DNA of 64,000 nucleotides from Microbulbifer aggregans (GTDB lineage Bacteria > Pseudomonadota > Gammaproteobacteria > Pseudomonadales > Cellvibrionaceae). Positions 49,196 to 60,090 of the stretch are shown here, piece after piece. Numbering within the stretch: position 1 is the first letter of the stretch; each line of letters begins with the position of its first letter. The notes below the pieces were generated by a model. That model saw nothing but the letters and a program-made list of their open reading frames with translations, was not told the origin of the DNA and did no database searches. The stretch lies in assembly GCF_001750105.1 (NCBI RefSeq), contig NZ_CP014143.1:1302001-1366000 (forward strand), given 5' to 3'. A program made the position numbers and the translations under genes.

Positions 49196-51100
49196 ATGCA
49201 CGACAAGATTGCGCAGCTCTCACCGCGCCTCGCCAACCAGATCGCCGCCGGTGAGGTGGTGGAGCGACCGGCCTCCGTCATTAAGGAGTTGCTGGAAAAC
49301 AGTCTCGATGCCGGCGCCAGCCGCCTCGATGTCGAGATCGAAAACGGCGGTATCAAGCGCATCAAGGTGCGCGACAACGGTCGCGGTATCGGTCAGGAGG
49401 ATCTGCCGATGGCGTTGGCCCGCCACGCCACTTCCAAGATCCATGCCCTGGAGGATCTGGAGGCGGTGGCCACCCTCGGCTTCCGCGGCGAGGCCCTGGC
49501 CAGTATCTCCTCGGTTGCGCGCCTCGCCATGACCAGCAGTCGTGACGATTCCGGCAAGGGCTGGCAGGTGAGTGCCGAGGGGCGCGACATGCAGGCCCAG
49601 CTGGTGCCGGCGGCCCATCCCCGCGGGACCACGGTGGATGTGCGGGATCTGTTCTTCAATACCCCGGCCCGGCGCAAGTTCCTGCGCACTGAGAAAACCG
49701 AATTCAACCGCGTCGATGACACCATCAAGCGCCTGGCGCTGTCCCGTTTCGATGTCTCCATTACCCTGCGCCACAATGGCAAGGGTATCCACAACCTGCG
49801 TGCCGGCAGCGGGCGGGTGGAAATGGAACGGCGCGTATCCCAGGTGTGCGGGCCCGCGTTTATGCAGAACGCCTTGCATATCGATGTGGAGCGCAGCGGC
49901 CTGCGGCTGTGGGGGTGGGTCGCGGAGCCCGCTTTCTCCCGTTCCCAGGCAGACCTGCAGTTCTTCTATGTGAATGGCCGCGCGATTCGCGACAAAGTGG
50001 TAAGCCATGCGGTGCGTCGCGCCTTTGCCGATGTGCTCTATCACGGTCGCCATCCCGCGTTTGTTCTGTATCTGGAACTGGATCCGGCGTCGGTGGACGT
50101 CAACGTTCACCCGACCAAGCACGAGGTTCGCTTCCGTGACAGCCGCCTGGTGCACGACTTCCTTTTCGGCAGCCTGCACCGGGCACTGGCGTCCGTTCGC
50201 CCTGGCGACCGCGGGGCGGAGGAGGGGGCCGCCGAGCCGGCACAGAACCGTCTGGAACCGGTGGCGGGAGTGGCGGCAGGAGAATTTGGTGGCCAGCAGC
50301 GGATGCCCCTGTCCTCGGGCCCGTCGGTTGGCGACCTTCAGCAGCAGATGCAGGGCTATTCCACCCTGCATCAGCCCTATCAGGGTGATTCTGGTGTGGC
50401 CGAGCCTGCGCCGTCCCCGGGTGCATCGGGTCTGACGGCATCACCCGGTGCCCGGCCGTGGAGCGGCCCGACGCCGGCAGCTGCTGGTGCTCTGGCACCG
50501 GAGAGCGACGAGGAAGCGCCGCCACTGGGTTACGCACTGGCGCAGTTGCATGGGATCTATATCCTCGCCCAGAACCAGCACGGTCTGATCGTCGTGGATA
50601 TGCACGCGGCCCATGAGCGGATCGTTTATGAGCGGATGAAGGCCGCCCACGCCAGCGGCGGTATCCAGGCGCAGCCACTGCTGGTGCCGGTCAGCCTGGC
50701 GGTGAGCCAGCGCGAAGCCGACTGCTTCGAGGAGCGCGCAGAAGTGTTTACCTCTCTGGGCTTCGTGTTGCAGCGGGCGGGTCCGGAGACCCTGCTGGTG
50801 CGGCAGGTGCCCACCATGCTGCATGGAGCCGAAGTGGAGCAGCTGGTACGGGACGTATTGTCTGACCTGTTGGCTGAGGGCGGCAGCGATCGTATCGGCG
50901 GGCGCATCAACGAGATCCTCTCCACCATGGCCTGCCACGGTTCCGTGCGTGCCAACCGCAAGCTGACCGTGCCGGAAATGAATGCCCTGCTGCGGGACAT
51001 GGAGCGCACCGAGCGCAGCGGGCAGTGCAACCACGGTCGCCCGACCTGGACGCAGGTTAAACTGGCAGACATGGACAAGTGGTTTTTGCGCGGCCAGTGA
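49196..51100 (+). CDS. mutL: DNA mismatch repair protein MutL
   Basis: A 634-residue mismatch-repair ATPase. The GHKL domain (1-330) carries [22 protein letters not shown] and [13 protein letters not shown] Pro/Ala/Gly-rich linker (about 345-440) leads to the C-terminal dimerisation domain. That domain contains [12 protein letters not shown], matching the DQHA(X)2E(X)4E endonuclease motif found in MutL of species without MutH. The enzyme is therefore expected to nick DNA itself, as in P. aeruginosa. The protein begins [20 protein letters not shown], as expected. Confidence 0.97.
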   Translation: MHDKIAQLSPRLANQIAAGEVVERPASVIKELLENSLDAGASRLDVEIENGGIKRIKVRDNGRGIGQEDLPMALARHATSKIHALEDLEAVATLGFRGEALASISSVARLAMTSSRDDSGKGWQVSAEGRDMQAQLVPAAHPRGTTVDVRDLFFNTPARRKFLRTEKTEFNRVDDTIKRLALSRFDVSITLRHNGKGIHNLRAGSGRVEMERRVSQVCGPAFMQNALHIDVERSGLRLWGWVAEPAFSRSQADLQFFYVNGRAIRDKVVSHAVRRAFADVLYHGRHPAFVLYLELDPASVDVNVHPTKHEVRFRDSRLVHDFLFGSLHRALASVRPGDRGAEEGAAEPAQNRLEPVAGVAAGEFGGQQRMPLSSGPSVGDLQQQMQGYSTLHQPYQGDSGVAEPAPSPGASGLTASPGARPWSGPTPAAAGALAPESDEEAPPLGYALAQLHGIYILAQNQHGLIVVDMHAAHERIVYERMKAAHASGGIQAQPLLVPVSLAVSQREADCFEERAEVFTSLGFVLQRAGPETLLVRQVPTMLHGAEVEQLVRDVLSDLLAEGGSDRIGGRINEILSTMACHGSVRANRKLTVPEMNALLRDMERTERSGQCNHGRPTWTQVKLADMDKWFLRGQ

Positions 51101-51160
51101 CGTGCCGCTCCGGGACACTCCATTTTGACCGGTAAATTGGAGAGTAAGTTGGAGGCTGAG

Positions 51161-52114
51161 TTGGCGAACAAGCCGCGCGCAATATTTCTCATGGGCCCCA
51201 CCGCCTCCGGTAAGACGGACCTGGCCATGGCGTTGGCGAACCGGCTGCCGGTAGAGCTGATCAGTGTCGACTCAGCGCTGGTCTACCGGGGCCTGGATAT
51301 CGGTTCTGCCAAGCCGAGCCCTGAGGAGTTGACGCGCTACCCCCATCACTTGATCGATATCTGCGACCCCTCTGAATCCTACTCCGCCGGCCGCTTCCGC
51401 CGGGACGCGCTGCAGGCGATGGCCGATATTGTCGCTGCCGGACGCATTCCGCTTCTGGTGGGTGGCACCATGCTCTATTTCCGCGCCCTGCTCGAGGGTA
51501 TGGCGAGCCTTCCTGAAGCCAATGCGGAGATCCGCGCAGAGATCGAGGCGCGGGCCGAGCGGGAGGGCTGGCCGGCCCTGCACCGCGAGCTAGCAGCGGT
51601 GGATCCGGAGCTCGCGGCAGAGCTGCACCCCAACCACTCCGTACGCATCGAGCGGGGCCTGGAAGTCTATCGTCTGACAGGTAAGCCGCTTTCGGCACTC
51701 CGCCGGGAACAAGCGCGGGATTCTGTGGCCGAACATTACGAGTTGAGACAACTGGCGCTGTTGCCGCGGGACAGGGCGTTACTCCATGAGCGGATTGCCC
51801 TGCGCTTTCGCCTCATGCTGGAGCGGGGCTTTGTCGACGAAGTGAAAAAGCTGCGTGACAGGGGGGACCTGCACGAGGACCTGCCCGCAATCCGTGCGGT
51901 GGGTTACCGCCAGGTCTGGCAGTATCTGGATGGCCGCATCAGCTATGACGAAATGGTGGAGGCGGGGATCGCCGCCACTCGCCAGCTGGCCAAGCGCCAG
52001 CTGACCTGGTTGCGGCGCTGGCCGGACCTGGCGCAAATCTATACTCAGGATGCTGAGGGGCGGGTGCGCAAAAATGACGAAATGTTAACGGAAGCCTTGA
52101 AATTTCTCACATGA
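51161..52114 (+). CDS. miaA: tRNA dimethylallyltransferase
   Basis: A 317-residue enzyme that isopentenylates A37 of tRNAs reading UNN codons. I choose the TTG at 51161 because a full GGAGG lies 5 bases upstream and the protein then begins [20 protein letters not shown], with the family's usual short N-terminus. In-frame TTGs upstream (from 51125) lack ribosome sites. The P-loop [36 protein letters not shown] and [12 protein letters not shown] are conserved. Confidence 0.96.
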   Translation: MANKPRAIFLMGPTASGKTDLAMALANRLPVELISVDSALVYRGLDIGSAKPSPEELTRYPHHLIDICDPSESYSAGRFRRDALQAMADIVAAGRIPLLVGGTMLYFRALLEGMASLPEANAEIRAEIEARAEREGWPALHRELAAVDPELAAELHPNHSVRIERGLEVYRLTGKPLSALRREQARDSVAEHYELRQLALLPRDRALLHERIALRFRLMLERGFVDEVKKLRDRGDLHEDLPAIRAVGYRQVWQYLDGRISYDEMVEAGIAATRQLAKRQLTWLRRWPDLAQIYTQDAEGRVRKNDEMLTEALKFLT

Positions 52115-52300
52115 GCAGCCATAACGTGGATGGGTCATCCTATTGGCGGCCCGTTCAGTCAGTTTGTTTCACAGAGCCTGCCTATTTTGGGCTCTATTAC
52201 CGATACGCGTATTCAACCGTAACCGTTCTTTAGCTCGCGGGTTTCGCGGGTGCGATTATGGGATGCATACTGCTTCCAGCTTTTGACAAGGAGAAAAAAG

Positions 52301-52585
52301 ATGTCAAAAGGGCACAGCTTACAAGACCCTTACCTCAATGTTCTGCGCAAAGAGCGCATCCCGGTTTCCATCTATCTGGTGAACGGTATCAAGCTTCAGG
52401 GGCAAATCGAATCCTTCGACCAGTTTGTCGTTCTGTTGAAAAACACCGTCAGCCAGATGGTTTACAAGCATGCTATTTCCACTGTGGTCCCATCCCGCGC
52501 GGTACGGGTACCGTTGCTGAATCCCGCCGCCCAGCCGGGTGGTGAAGGCCAAAGCGAGGGTGGTGAACGGGATACCTTCGGTTGA
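52301..52585 (+). CDS. hfq: RNA chaperone Hfq
   Basis: A 94-residue hexameric Sm-like protein that pairs small RNAs with target mRNAs. The Sm1 region (about 8-50) has [35 protein letters not shown] in canonical form, quoted only in part as LQDPYLN and GIKLQGQ. The Sm2 motif is YKHAIST. The C-terminal tail is short and polar. AAGGAG lies 7 bases before the ATG. The 186-base region after miaA probably holds hfq promoters, but I cannot resolve them. Confidence 0.98.
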   Translation: MSKGHSLQDPYLNVLRKERIPVSIYLVNGIKLQGQIESFDQFVVLLKNTVSQMVYKHAISTVVPSRAVRVPLLNPAAQPGGEGQSEGGERDTFG

Positions 52586-52641
52586 ATCGACCCCGTATCT
52601 GGACAGTACGCGGCGCCGGTAGCGTCGCGTTGCCATCCGCA

Positions 52642-52663
52642 GCGCCCCGGCTTGCCGGGGCGC
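52642..52663 (+). other. Perfect stem-loop between hfq and hflX
   Basis: A 9-bp GC stem (GCGCCCCGG with CCGGGGCGC) with a CTTG tetraloop, 57 bases after hfq. No T-run follows. It could stabilise the hfq mRNA 3' end or cause partial termination before hflX. Confidence 0.55.
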
Positions 52664-52786
52664 CTGCCGTTTGGACGCGGGCAAACCGCGGCCTGCAAGC
52701 CCGGTGAGTCGCCGTGAGCGGCGCAGTGCGCCTGATAACATTTCCCTGCCCTGTGCGAAAAATTTGCTCCCTTAAGAGAGTTACCC

Positions 52787-54100
52787 TTGTTTTTTGAAAG
52801 ACCGAAATCCGGTGAACTGGCCGTGCTGGTGCATCTGGAGCTGTCCGCGATCGACAGTCCGGAGGACCCGCGCGAGTTCGAGGAGCTGGCGCTCTCCGCC
52901 GGCGCCGATCCGGTGTCATTTATCTTCGGCCAGCGCGCCACACCGGATCCCAAGACCTTTGTGGGGCGCGGCAAACTGGAAGAGATCCACTCCGCAGTGA
53001 AGGAGCACGGGGCGCAGCTGGTCATCTTCGATCACATTCTGTCGCCCAGCCAGGAGCGCAATATTGAGCGGGAGCTGCACTGCCGTGTGCTGGATCGGAC
53101 GGGGCTCATTCTGGATATCTTTGCCCAGCGGGCACGCACCCACGAGGGCAAGCTGCAGGTAGAGCTGGCACAGCTCCGGCATATGTCCACGCGATTGGTG
53201 CGTGGCTGGACCCACCTGGAGCGCCAGAAGGGCGGCATCGGCCTGCGCGGTCCAGGTGAGACTCAGCTGGAGACCGACCGTCGGCTGCTGCGGGCGCGGA
53301 TTGATTCGATCGAGAAGCGGCTGGAAAAGGTCCGCCGCCAGCGTGAGCAGGGGCGTCGGGCCCGCTCCCGGGCGGAAGTCGCCACAGTCTCTCTCGTGGG
53401 TTATACCAACGCCGGCAAGTCTACCCTGTTCAACCGGCTGACCGATGCCGGCGTCTACGTGAAGGACCAGCTCTTTGCCACGCTCGATCCAACCATGCGG
53501 CGGGTGGAGCTGCCCAATGTTGGGGCGATGATCCTCGCCGACACCGTGGGTTTCGTTTCCCACCTGCCGCACCGATTGGTTGAGGCGTTTCGCGCCACTC
53601 TGGAGGAGGCCAGCAACGCTTCACTGTTGCTGCATGTGGTCGATGCGGCGGCAGAGGATCGTCTGCACCTGATGGAAGAGGTGCAGGAGGTTCTCCAGGA
53701 AATCGGCGCTGGGGACCTGCCCCAGCTGCTGGTTTACAACAAAATTGACCTGCTGAAGGATCGGGGCCCTGGAATCGATCGCGACGAACAGGGTGTGCCG
53801 CGGGCAGTGTGGCTGTCGGCGGTCTCCGGTGAGGGTTGTGATCTGCTCGTGGAAGCCATTGCCGAACGCCTCGGCGAGGAGATGGTGACCGGCTACCTGG
53901 TAGTGGCACCGCAGCAGGGGCGCCTGCGTGCACAATTGCATGAAATCAATGCGGTGCGCGCCGAGCGCTACCTCGATAATGGTGACTGCGAACTGGACCT
54001 GACGTTGCCCCGTGGCGATCTAGAGCGGCTGCTTGCACCGTACAAAGACAGCCCGACAGCGCCACGCTGGCAGGTCGATAAGGCGGCAGATGTCCGCTGA
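52787..54100 (+). CDS. hflX: Ribosome-associated GTPase HflX
   Basis: A 437-residue GTPase that splits stalled or heat-damaged ribosomes. The start is TTG 52787 (MFFERPKSGELA), matching the usual FFER opening; AAGAGAG lies upstream. The HflX N-terminal domain includes VGRGKLEEI. A helical linker ends in GGIGLRGPGETQLETDRR. The G domain has GYTNAGKSTLFN, DTVGFVSHLPH and YNKIDL. It sits between hfq and hflK, as in E. coli. Confidence 0.97.
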   Translation: MFFERPKSGELAVLVHLELSAIDSPEDPREFEELALSAGADPVSFIFGQRATPDPKTFVGRGKLEEIHSAVKEHGAQLVIFDHILSPSQERNIERELHCRVLDRTGLILDIFAQRARTHEGKLQVELAQLRHMSTRLVRGWTHLERQKGGIGLRGPGETQLETDRRLLRARIDSIEKRLEKVRRQREQGRRARSRAEVATVSLVGYTNAGKSTLFNRLTDAGVYVKDQLFATLDPTMRRVELPNVGAMILADTVGFVSHLPHRLVEAFRATLEEASNASLLLHVVDAAAEDRLHLMEEVQEVLQEIGAGDLPQLLVYNKIDLLKDRGPGIDRDEQGVPRAVWLSAVSGEGCDLLVEAIAERLGEEMVTGYLVVAPQQGRLRAQLHEINAVRAERYLDNGDCELDLTLPRGDLERLLAPYKDSPTAPRWQVDKAADVR

Positions 54101-54134
54101 GCGCGGCGGGCGGCGGCATTTCGGTGCCGAAGGG

Positions 54135-54143
54135 TGCTAGAAT
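54135..54143 (+). promoter_or_regulatory. Extended -10 promoter of hflKC
   Basis: TGC followed by TAGAAT, an extended -10 element, 44 bases before the hflK ATG. No -35 match is needed for this class, and none is seen. Confidence 0.45.
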
Positions 54144-54186
54144 CTGGCCCGTATAAAAGCTTAATGAACTGAGTTGGAGTATTTCG

Positions 54187-55338
54187 ATGGCCTGGAACGA
54201 GCCGGGTGGTAATAACAAGGATCCCTGGGGCGGGGGTGGCGGTAATCGCAACGACGGCCCGCCGGATCTCGATGAGCTGCTGAGAAAGCTGCAGCAGAAA
54301 CTAAACGGCCTTTTCGGCGGTGGATCATCATCCTCCGCGCCCGAATCCGGTGGCAAATTTCCCTGGGTGCCGGCGCTGATTGTTGTCGCCGTGCTCTACG
54401 GTCTGTGGGGCTTCTACCAGGTGGACGCGAACGAATCCGCCGTGGTGCTGCGTCTCGGTAAATATCATTCCACCGAGGGTGCCGGTCTGCACTGGAACCC
54501 GCCGATCGTCGATCACGTCGAAAAGGTCAACGTGACGGAAGTGCGGACCGAACGCACCACCGGACAGATGCTGACCGAAGACGCCAATATCGTTGAAGTG
54601 GTCCTTACGGTGCAGTGGCATATCGACGATGCAGAGTCTTACGTGCTGCGTGTACGCGACCCGCTCAAGAGCCTGCAGGAAGCAACCGACAGCGCCCTGC
54701 GCCATGTGGTGGGCTCCGCTTCACTCAATGGTGTTATCTCCCAGAGTCGTACCCAGGTCTCCGCAGATACCCAGGAGCGTCTGCAGGAGTATCTCGACCT
54801 GTATCAGACCGGCATCCGCATCGATGTGGTCAACCTGACCGACGCCAAGGCGCCGCGTGAGGTTCAGGACGCCTTTGACGATGTCACCAAGGCCCGCGAG
54901 GACGAGGTGCGTTTCAGGAACGAGGCCCAGGCCTATGCCAACCAGGTGATCCCGGTGGCACGCGGTCGCGCTCAGCGGATTCTCGAAGAGGCGGAAGCCT
55001 ACAAGACCCAGGTGGTCGAGCTGGCCCGCGGTGAAACCGTGCGCTTCGAAAAACTGCTGCAGGAATACCAGCAGGCGCCGGCCGTGACGCGGGAGCGTCT
55101 CTACCTGGATACCGTGCAGGAAGTGATGAGCAATACCTCCAAGGTGATGGTGGATGTCGAGGGCGGCAGCAACATGATGTACCTGCCCCTGGACAAGCTG
55201 GCTGAACGCAGTGCCGACAGCTCCAGCAAGCGCGGTGAAAAAGTGTCCCCGGCAGTGATCGAGGAAGTCTCTCAGCGCGTGATCGAGCGTCTGCGCAGCG
55301 AGGTCAACAACAATCGCCGCGGCGGCAATATTCGCTAG
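54187..55338 (+). CDS. hflK: HflK, SPFH-family modulator of FtsH
   Basis: A 383-residue inner-membrane protein that forms the HflKC cage around the FtsH protease. A glycine- and asparagine-rich cytoplasmic N-terminus (1-55) precedes one transmembrane segment (about 60-78, VPALIVVAVLYGLWGFYQV). The periplasmic SPFH/band 7 domain (about 79-290) is followed by a long helical region and a charged C-terminus. GGAG lies 9 bases before the ATG. hflC follows after 10 bases. Confidence 0.96.
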   Translation: MAWNEPGGNNKDPWGGGGGNRNDGPPDLDELLRKLQQKLNGLFGGGSSSSAPESGGKFPWVPALIVVAVLYGLWGFYQVDANESAVVLRLGKYHSTEGAGLHWNPPIVDHVEKVNVTEVRTERTTGQMLTEDANIVEVVLTVQWHIDDAESYVLRVRDPLKSLQEATDSALRHVVGSASLNGVISQSRTQVSADTQERLQEYLDLYQTGIRIDVVNLTDAKAPREVQDAFDDVTKAREDEVRFRNEAQAYANQVIPVARGRAQRILEEAEAYKTQVVELARGETVRFEKLLQEYQQAPAVTRERLYLDTVQEVMSNTSKVMVDVEGGSNMMYLPLDKLAERSADSSSKRGEKVSPAVIEEVSQRVIERLRSEVNNNRRGGNIR

Positions 55339-55348
55339 GAGGTAGGAC

Positions 55349-56224
55349 GTGAACAACAGAACGCTAGTCATCATTGCCGCTCTGCTGGTCGCCCTGCTGG
55401 CGATTTCGAGCAGTGCTTTCGTAATCAAGGAAACCGAGAAGGCAGTCCTGCTGCGTTTCGGTGAAGTGGTCCGCAGCGATTACACGCCGGGTCTCTACTT
55501 CAAGCTTCCGCTGGTGCACCAGCTGCGTCGCTTCGATGCCCGTATCCAGACTGTGGATTCCAGTCCGGTGCGGATGCTGAACTCGGAAAACAAGTTCATG
55601 ATGGTGGACTCCTACGCCAAGTACCGCATCCTCGACGTCGAGCGTCACTACGTGGCCACCCGCGGCGACGAGCGGAACGCCGTGCGCCTGCTGTCGGAGC
55701 AGATCAACGACCGGCTGCGGAACCAGTTCGGTGTCCGCGACCTGCATGAGGTTGTCTCCGGTCAGCGGGACGAGCTGATGGCGGAAATCACCAAGAACCT
55801 GAACGAGGTGGCGAAAACCAACCTCGGGGTCGAGGTGATCGATGTGCGCGTGAAGCGCATCGACCTGCCGCCCGAGGTTTCGGAGTCCGTGTTCCAGCGT
55901 ATGCGCGCTGGCCGGGAGCTGGAGGCGCGGGACCACCGGGCCAAGGGTGAGGAAGCCGCAGAGCGCATTCGCGCCAACGCAGACCGCCAGGTCGTGGAGA
56001 TCGAATCCGAAGCTTATCGCGAGGCGGAGGAGTTGCGCGGTGCTGGCGATGCGCAGGCAGCTGCCATTTACGCAGGTGCCTTCAGCAAGGATCCGGAGTT
56101 CTACCGCTTTACCCGCAGCCTCAAGGCGTATAAGGAGTCGTTCAACGACCGCGCCGATATGCTGCTGATCGAGCCGGACAGCGAGTTCTTCCGCTACCTG
56201 AAGGACGCGCAGGGCCAGCAATAG
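55349..56224 (+). CDS. hflC: HflC, SPFH-family modulator of FtsH
   Basis: A 291-residue partner of HflK. An N-terminal anchor (about 5-25, LVIIAALLVALLAISSSAFV) is followed by an SPFH domain and the long helix rich in Arg, Glu and Ala (about 190-235) that builds the cage wall. AGGAGG lies upstream of the GTG at 55349; the ribosome spacing supports this start. Together HflKC restrain FtsH attack on membrane proteins. A terminator follows 70 bases downstream. Confidence 0.96.
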   Translation: MNNRTLVIIAALLVALLAISSSAFVIKETEKAVLLRFGEVVRSDYTPGLYFKLPLVHQLRRFDARIQTVDSSPVRMLNSENKFMMVDSYAKYRILDVERHYVATRGDERNAVRLLSEQINDRLRNQFGVRDLHEVVSGQRDELMAEITKNLNEVAKTNLGVEVIDVRVKRIDLPPEVSESVFQRMRAGRELEARDHRAKGEEAAERIRANADRQVVEIESEAYREAEELRGAGDAQAAAIYAGAFSKDPEFYRFTRSLKAYKESFNDRADMLLIEPDSEFFRYLKDAQGQQ

Positions 56225-56293
56225 GGTTGATCAGGGTAGGGACCGTGACACGCGCCCCTACCGTCCCGTAGGGACTTGATGATAAACTCACGC

Positions 56294-56317
56294 AAACCGG
56301 GCGTTGCCCGGTTTTTT
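56294..56317 (+). terminator. Intrinsic terminator of hflKC
   Basis: AAACCGGGC pairs with GCCCGGTTT around a GTT loop, running into six T. Any hisZ start upstream of 56330 would lie inside this hairpin, which supports the downstream start chosen. Confidence 0.92.
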
Positions 56318-56429
56318 CGTGTGTGGGATCCGGCTTTTCGCCGACCTGCCGGCTCCGAATTCCCCGGGTGGGGACGGTGTTGGCCCTCCCAACATGTACC
56401 GTTGCGACAGTCCTGAGCTACCAATCGCC

Positions 56430-57614
56430 ATGAGTCAAGCCGATCGCTGGATGTTGCCGGAAGGCATCGCCGAGATCCTCCCCGCCGATGCCAAGAGCAT
56501 CGAGACCCTACGTCGCCGACTGCTGGACCTTTACCACAGCTGGGGCTACGAGCTGATCATTCCGCCGATGGTGGAGTTCACCGATTCACTGCTGATTGGA
56601 ATGGGGCGCGATGTCGACCTGAGCACGTTCAAGGTGACCGATCAGCTGTCCGGCCGCTCGCTCGGTATTCGCGCCGATATCACGCCGCAGGCCGCGCGGA
56701 TCGACGCCCACAGTTTTCCCCGGGCCGGTGCCAACCGGCTCTGTTACGCGGGGCAGGTCCTGTATACCCGCCCACGCAGTGTGCATGGCTCCCGTGCGCC
56801 GATTCAGATCGGCGCGGAGCTCTACGGGGTCGAAAGCCTGAATGCTGACATCGAGGTGATCTCCCTGATGCTGGAGACCCTGGTGGCAGGGGGCATCGAG
56901 AAAATTCACCTGGATCTCGGTCACGTGGCCATCTACCGCAGCCTCGCTGAGGCCGCCGGACTCGATGCCGAGCAGCAAGAGTCACTGTTTGCGCTCCTGC
57001 AGAGCAAGGCCGCTGCCGATATCCACCGTTGGGTAACGGAGAATGTGGACGACCCGCGCTGTGCCCAGTGGCTGCGCGCGCTCCCGGATCTCGCTGGTGG
57101 CAGTGATTGCCTGGCCAGGGCTCGTGATGCTTTCGTTGAGGCACCGGCTGCGCTTGAGGCTGCGCTCGCTGACCTGCAGCGCTGTGCGGATGCCCTTGCG
57201 CGGCGCTATCCGTCAGTGGAACTGTTTTTCGACCTGAGTGAAGTCCGCGGCTACGACTACGAAACCGGCCTGGTGTTTGCCGCCTATACGCCGGGCCACG
57301 GCCAGGCGCTGGCCAATGGCGGACGTTACAACGGCATCGGGTCCGTCTTCGGGCGCGAGCGACCGGCCACCGGATTCAGTACTGACCTGGTGGCGTTGAA
57401 TCAGCTGGGTCAGGATGCCTGGGAAGAGGGCGGCGCCATCCTCGCGCCCGAGAGCGATGACGATACCCTGTGGCAGGCGGTGGAAGCATTGCGGCACGGC
57501 GGTGAGGTGGTCATTGCGGCATTGCCTGACGGTGCCGAGAGCGAAGTGCGCTCGCGCTGCGACCGCGAGCTGGTGAAACGCGATGGTGGCTGGTTAGTCC
57601 AGCCTCGCGGCTGA
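56430..57614 (+). CDS. hisZ: HisZ, ATP phosphoribosyltransferase regulatory subunit
   Basis: A 394-residue paralogue of histidyl-tRNA synthetase that activates and regulates the short form of HisG at the first step of histidine synthesis. I start at ATG 56430 (MSQADRWMLPEGIAEILPADA), which gives the normal length; upstream frames overlap the hflKC terminator. It keeps synthetase-like class II segments (RADITPQAARI; RGYDYETGLVFAAY) but lacks the C-terminal anticodon domain. It implies that the genome encodes a short HisG elsewhere. Confidence 0.94.
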   Translation: MSQADRWMLPEGIAEILPADAKSIETLRRRLLDLYHSWGYELIIPPMVEFTDSLLIGMGRDVDLSTFKVTDQLSGRSLGIRADITPQAARIDAHSFPRAGANRLCYAGQVLYTRPRSVHGSRAPIQIGAELYGVESLNADIEVISLMLETLVAGGIEKIHLDLGHVAIYRSLAEAAGLDAEQQESLFALLQSKAAADIHRWVTENVDDPRCAQWLRALPDLAGGSDCLARARDAFVEAPAALEAALADLQRCADALARRYPSVELFFDLSEVRGYDYETGLVFAAYTPGHGQALANGGRYNGIGSVFGRERPATGFSTDLVALNQLGQDAWEEGGAILAPESDDDTLWQAVEALRHGGEVVIAALPDGAESEVRSRCDRELVKRDGGWLVQPRG

Positions 57615-57713
57615 CGCTTCGGTCTATGATTTTGGAATTCGCGGAGCGTATTTAGGTCGCTCCAGGCCACTCGATGGGCGTGGCCGTCGCGCTTTCCCGG
57701 CCCATCTTTTTGA

Positions 57714-59141
<1,428 letters not shown>

Positions 59142-59155
59142 GTCCCTTCCTTTCC

Positions 59156-59179
59156 ACGGCCGGGCACCCGCCCGGCCGT
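59156..59179 (+). terminator. Probable terminator hairpin of purA
   Basis: A perfect 10-bp stem (ACGGCCGGGC with GCCCGGCCGT, ACCC loop) 15 bases after the purA stop. The following sequence (CTTCGTG) is poor in T, so termination may be partial. Confidence 0.6.
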
Positions 59180-59304
59180 CTTCGTGAACCCCAAGTCGGT
59201 CACGCGCCTTGCGCCGGACGCCCCGGCAGACGATCATTGGACTGAATTTAAGCTATTGGTCACAAATTTGTGGCAGGCTACCAATCGTATTCCGCGAGGG
59301 GCTT

Positions 59305-59982
59305 ATGTCGACTAGCACCAACCCAACTCACCACCCGCGCTACAGTGTCGCGGAAGAGATCGCCAATAGTGTTACCCATGGTGTGGGTGCCGTCCTGGCA
59401 ATCGCCGGGCTTGGGGTTCTCTGCGCCTTTGCTGCGCTGAGGGGCGATGCCTGGCATATCGTCAGCTGTGCCATTTACGCCGCTACGCTGATCCTTTGTT
59501 TCGGCGCCTCGGCGCTATACCACAGCGCCATTGACCCCCGTGCGAAACAGATCCTGCGCACGGTGGATCACTCCTCCATCTTTCTGCTGATTGCCGGCAG
59601 CTATACGCCGTTCACCCTGGTCACCCTGCGCGGTGCGGCGTTTTCACTCGGGTCCTGGGGCTGGTGGCTGTTCGGCATCATCTGGGGATTGGCGGTGATG
59701 GGGCTGGTGATTCAGTTCACCCCGCTGAAAAAATACCGCGCGCTGTCGATTACCATGAGTGCCCTGATGGGCTGGGTGGTGGTGGCCGCCACCAAGCCGC
59801 TGCTCGACAGTCTCGCCCCAGGTGGGCTGTTACTGCTGCTGCTCGGTGGTATCTGCTACACGGGCGGCATCGTTTTCTATCTCTGGCGCAGCCTCCCATA
59901 CCACCACGCTATCTGGCACGTGTGTGTGCTTGCCGGAGCCATCCTGCATTACTTTGCTGTGCTGCTTTACGTGATCCCCTAA
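59305..59982 (+). CDS. Haemolysin III/YqfA (TrhA) family membrane protein
   Basis: A 225-residue integral membrane protein of the PAQR-like haemolysin III family with about seven transmembrane segments. The start ATG 59305 follows GAGGGG. Family marks are EEIANSVTHGVGAVLAIAG near the N-terminus, SALYHS and VDHSSIFLLIAGSYTPF in the middle, and YHHAIWHVCVLAGAILHYFAV near the end; the His, Asp and Ser residues form the putative metal site. The E. coli relative has been linked to membrane energetics. The haemolysin label is historical. Confidence 0.93.
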   Translation: MSTSTNPTHHPRYSVAEEIANSVTHGVGAVLAIAGLGVLCAFAALRGDAWHIVSCAIYAATLILCFGASALYHSAIDPRAKQILRTVDHSSIFLLIAGSYTPFTLVTLRGAAFSLGSWGWWLFGIIWGLAVMGLVIQFTPLKKYRALSITMSALMGWVVVAATKPLLDSLAPGGLLLLLLGGICYTGGIVFYLWRSLPYHHAIWHVCVLAGAILHYFAVLLYVIP

Positions 59983-60042
59983 TCTCCATACGATGATATT
60001 TGCGTCCCGTCACAGCGCAGCCGATTGGACTTTCGCTTTCGC

Positions 60043-60075
60043 CACGCTCGCTCTACCCTTGAGCGAGCGTGTTTT
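60043..60075 (+). terminator. Intrinsic terminator immediately before the lytic transglycosylase
   Basis: A perfect 11-bp stem (60043-60053 with 60061-60071) has a 7-base loop and runs into TTTT. It lies 61 bases after the haemolysin III stop and only 4 bases before the AAGGAG ribosome site of the next gene. Confidence 0.88.
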
Positions 60076-60090
60076 CCTTAAGGAGTCCTC

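Noticed and set aside
56304..56429. Longer hisZ start
   Set aside because: It would begin inside the hflKC terminator, and the added 42 residues are not HisZ-like.
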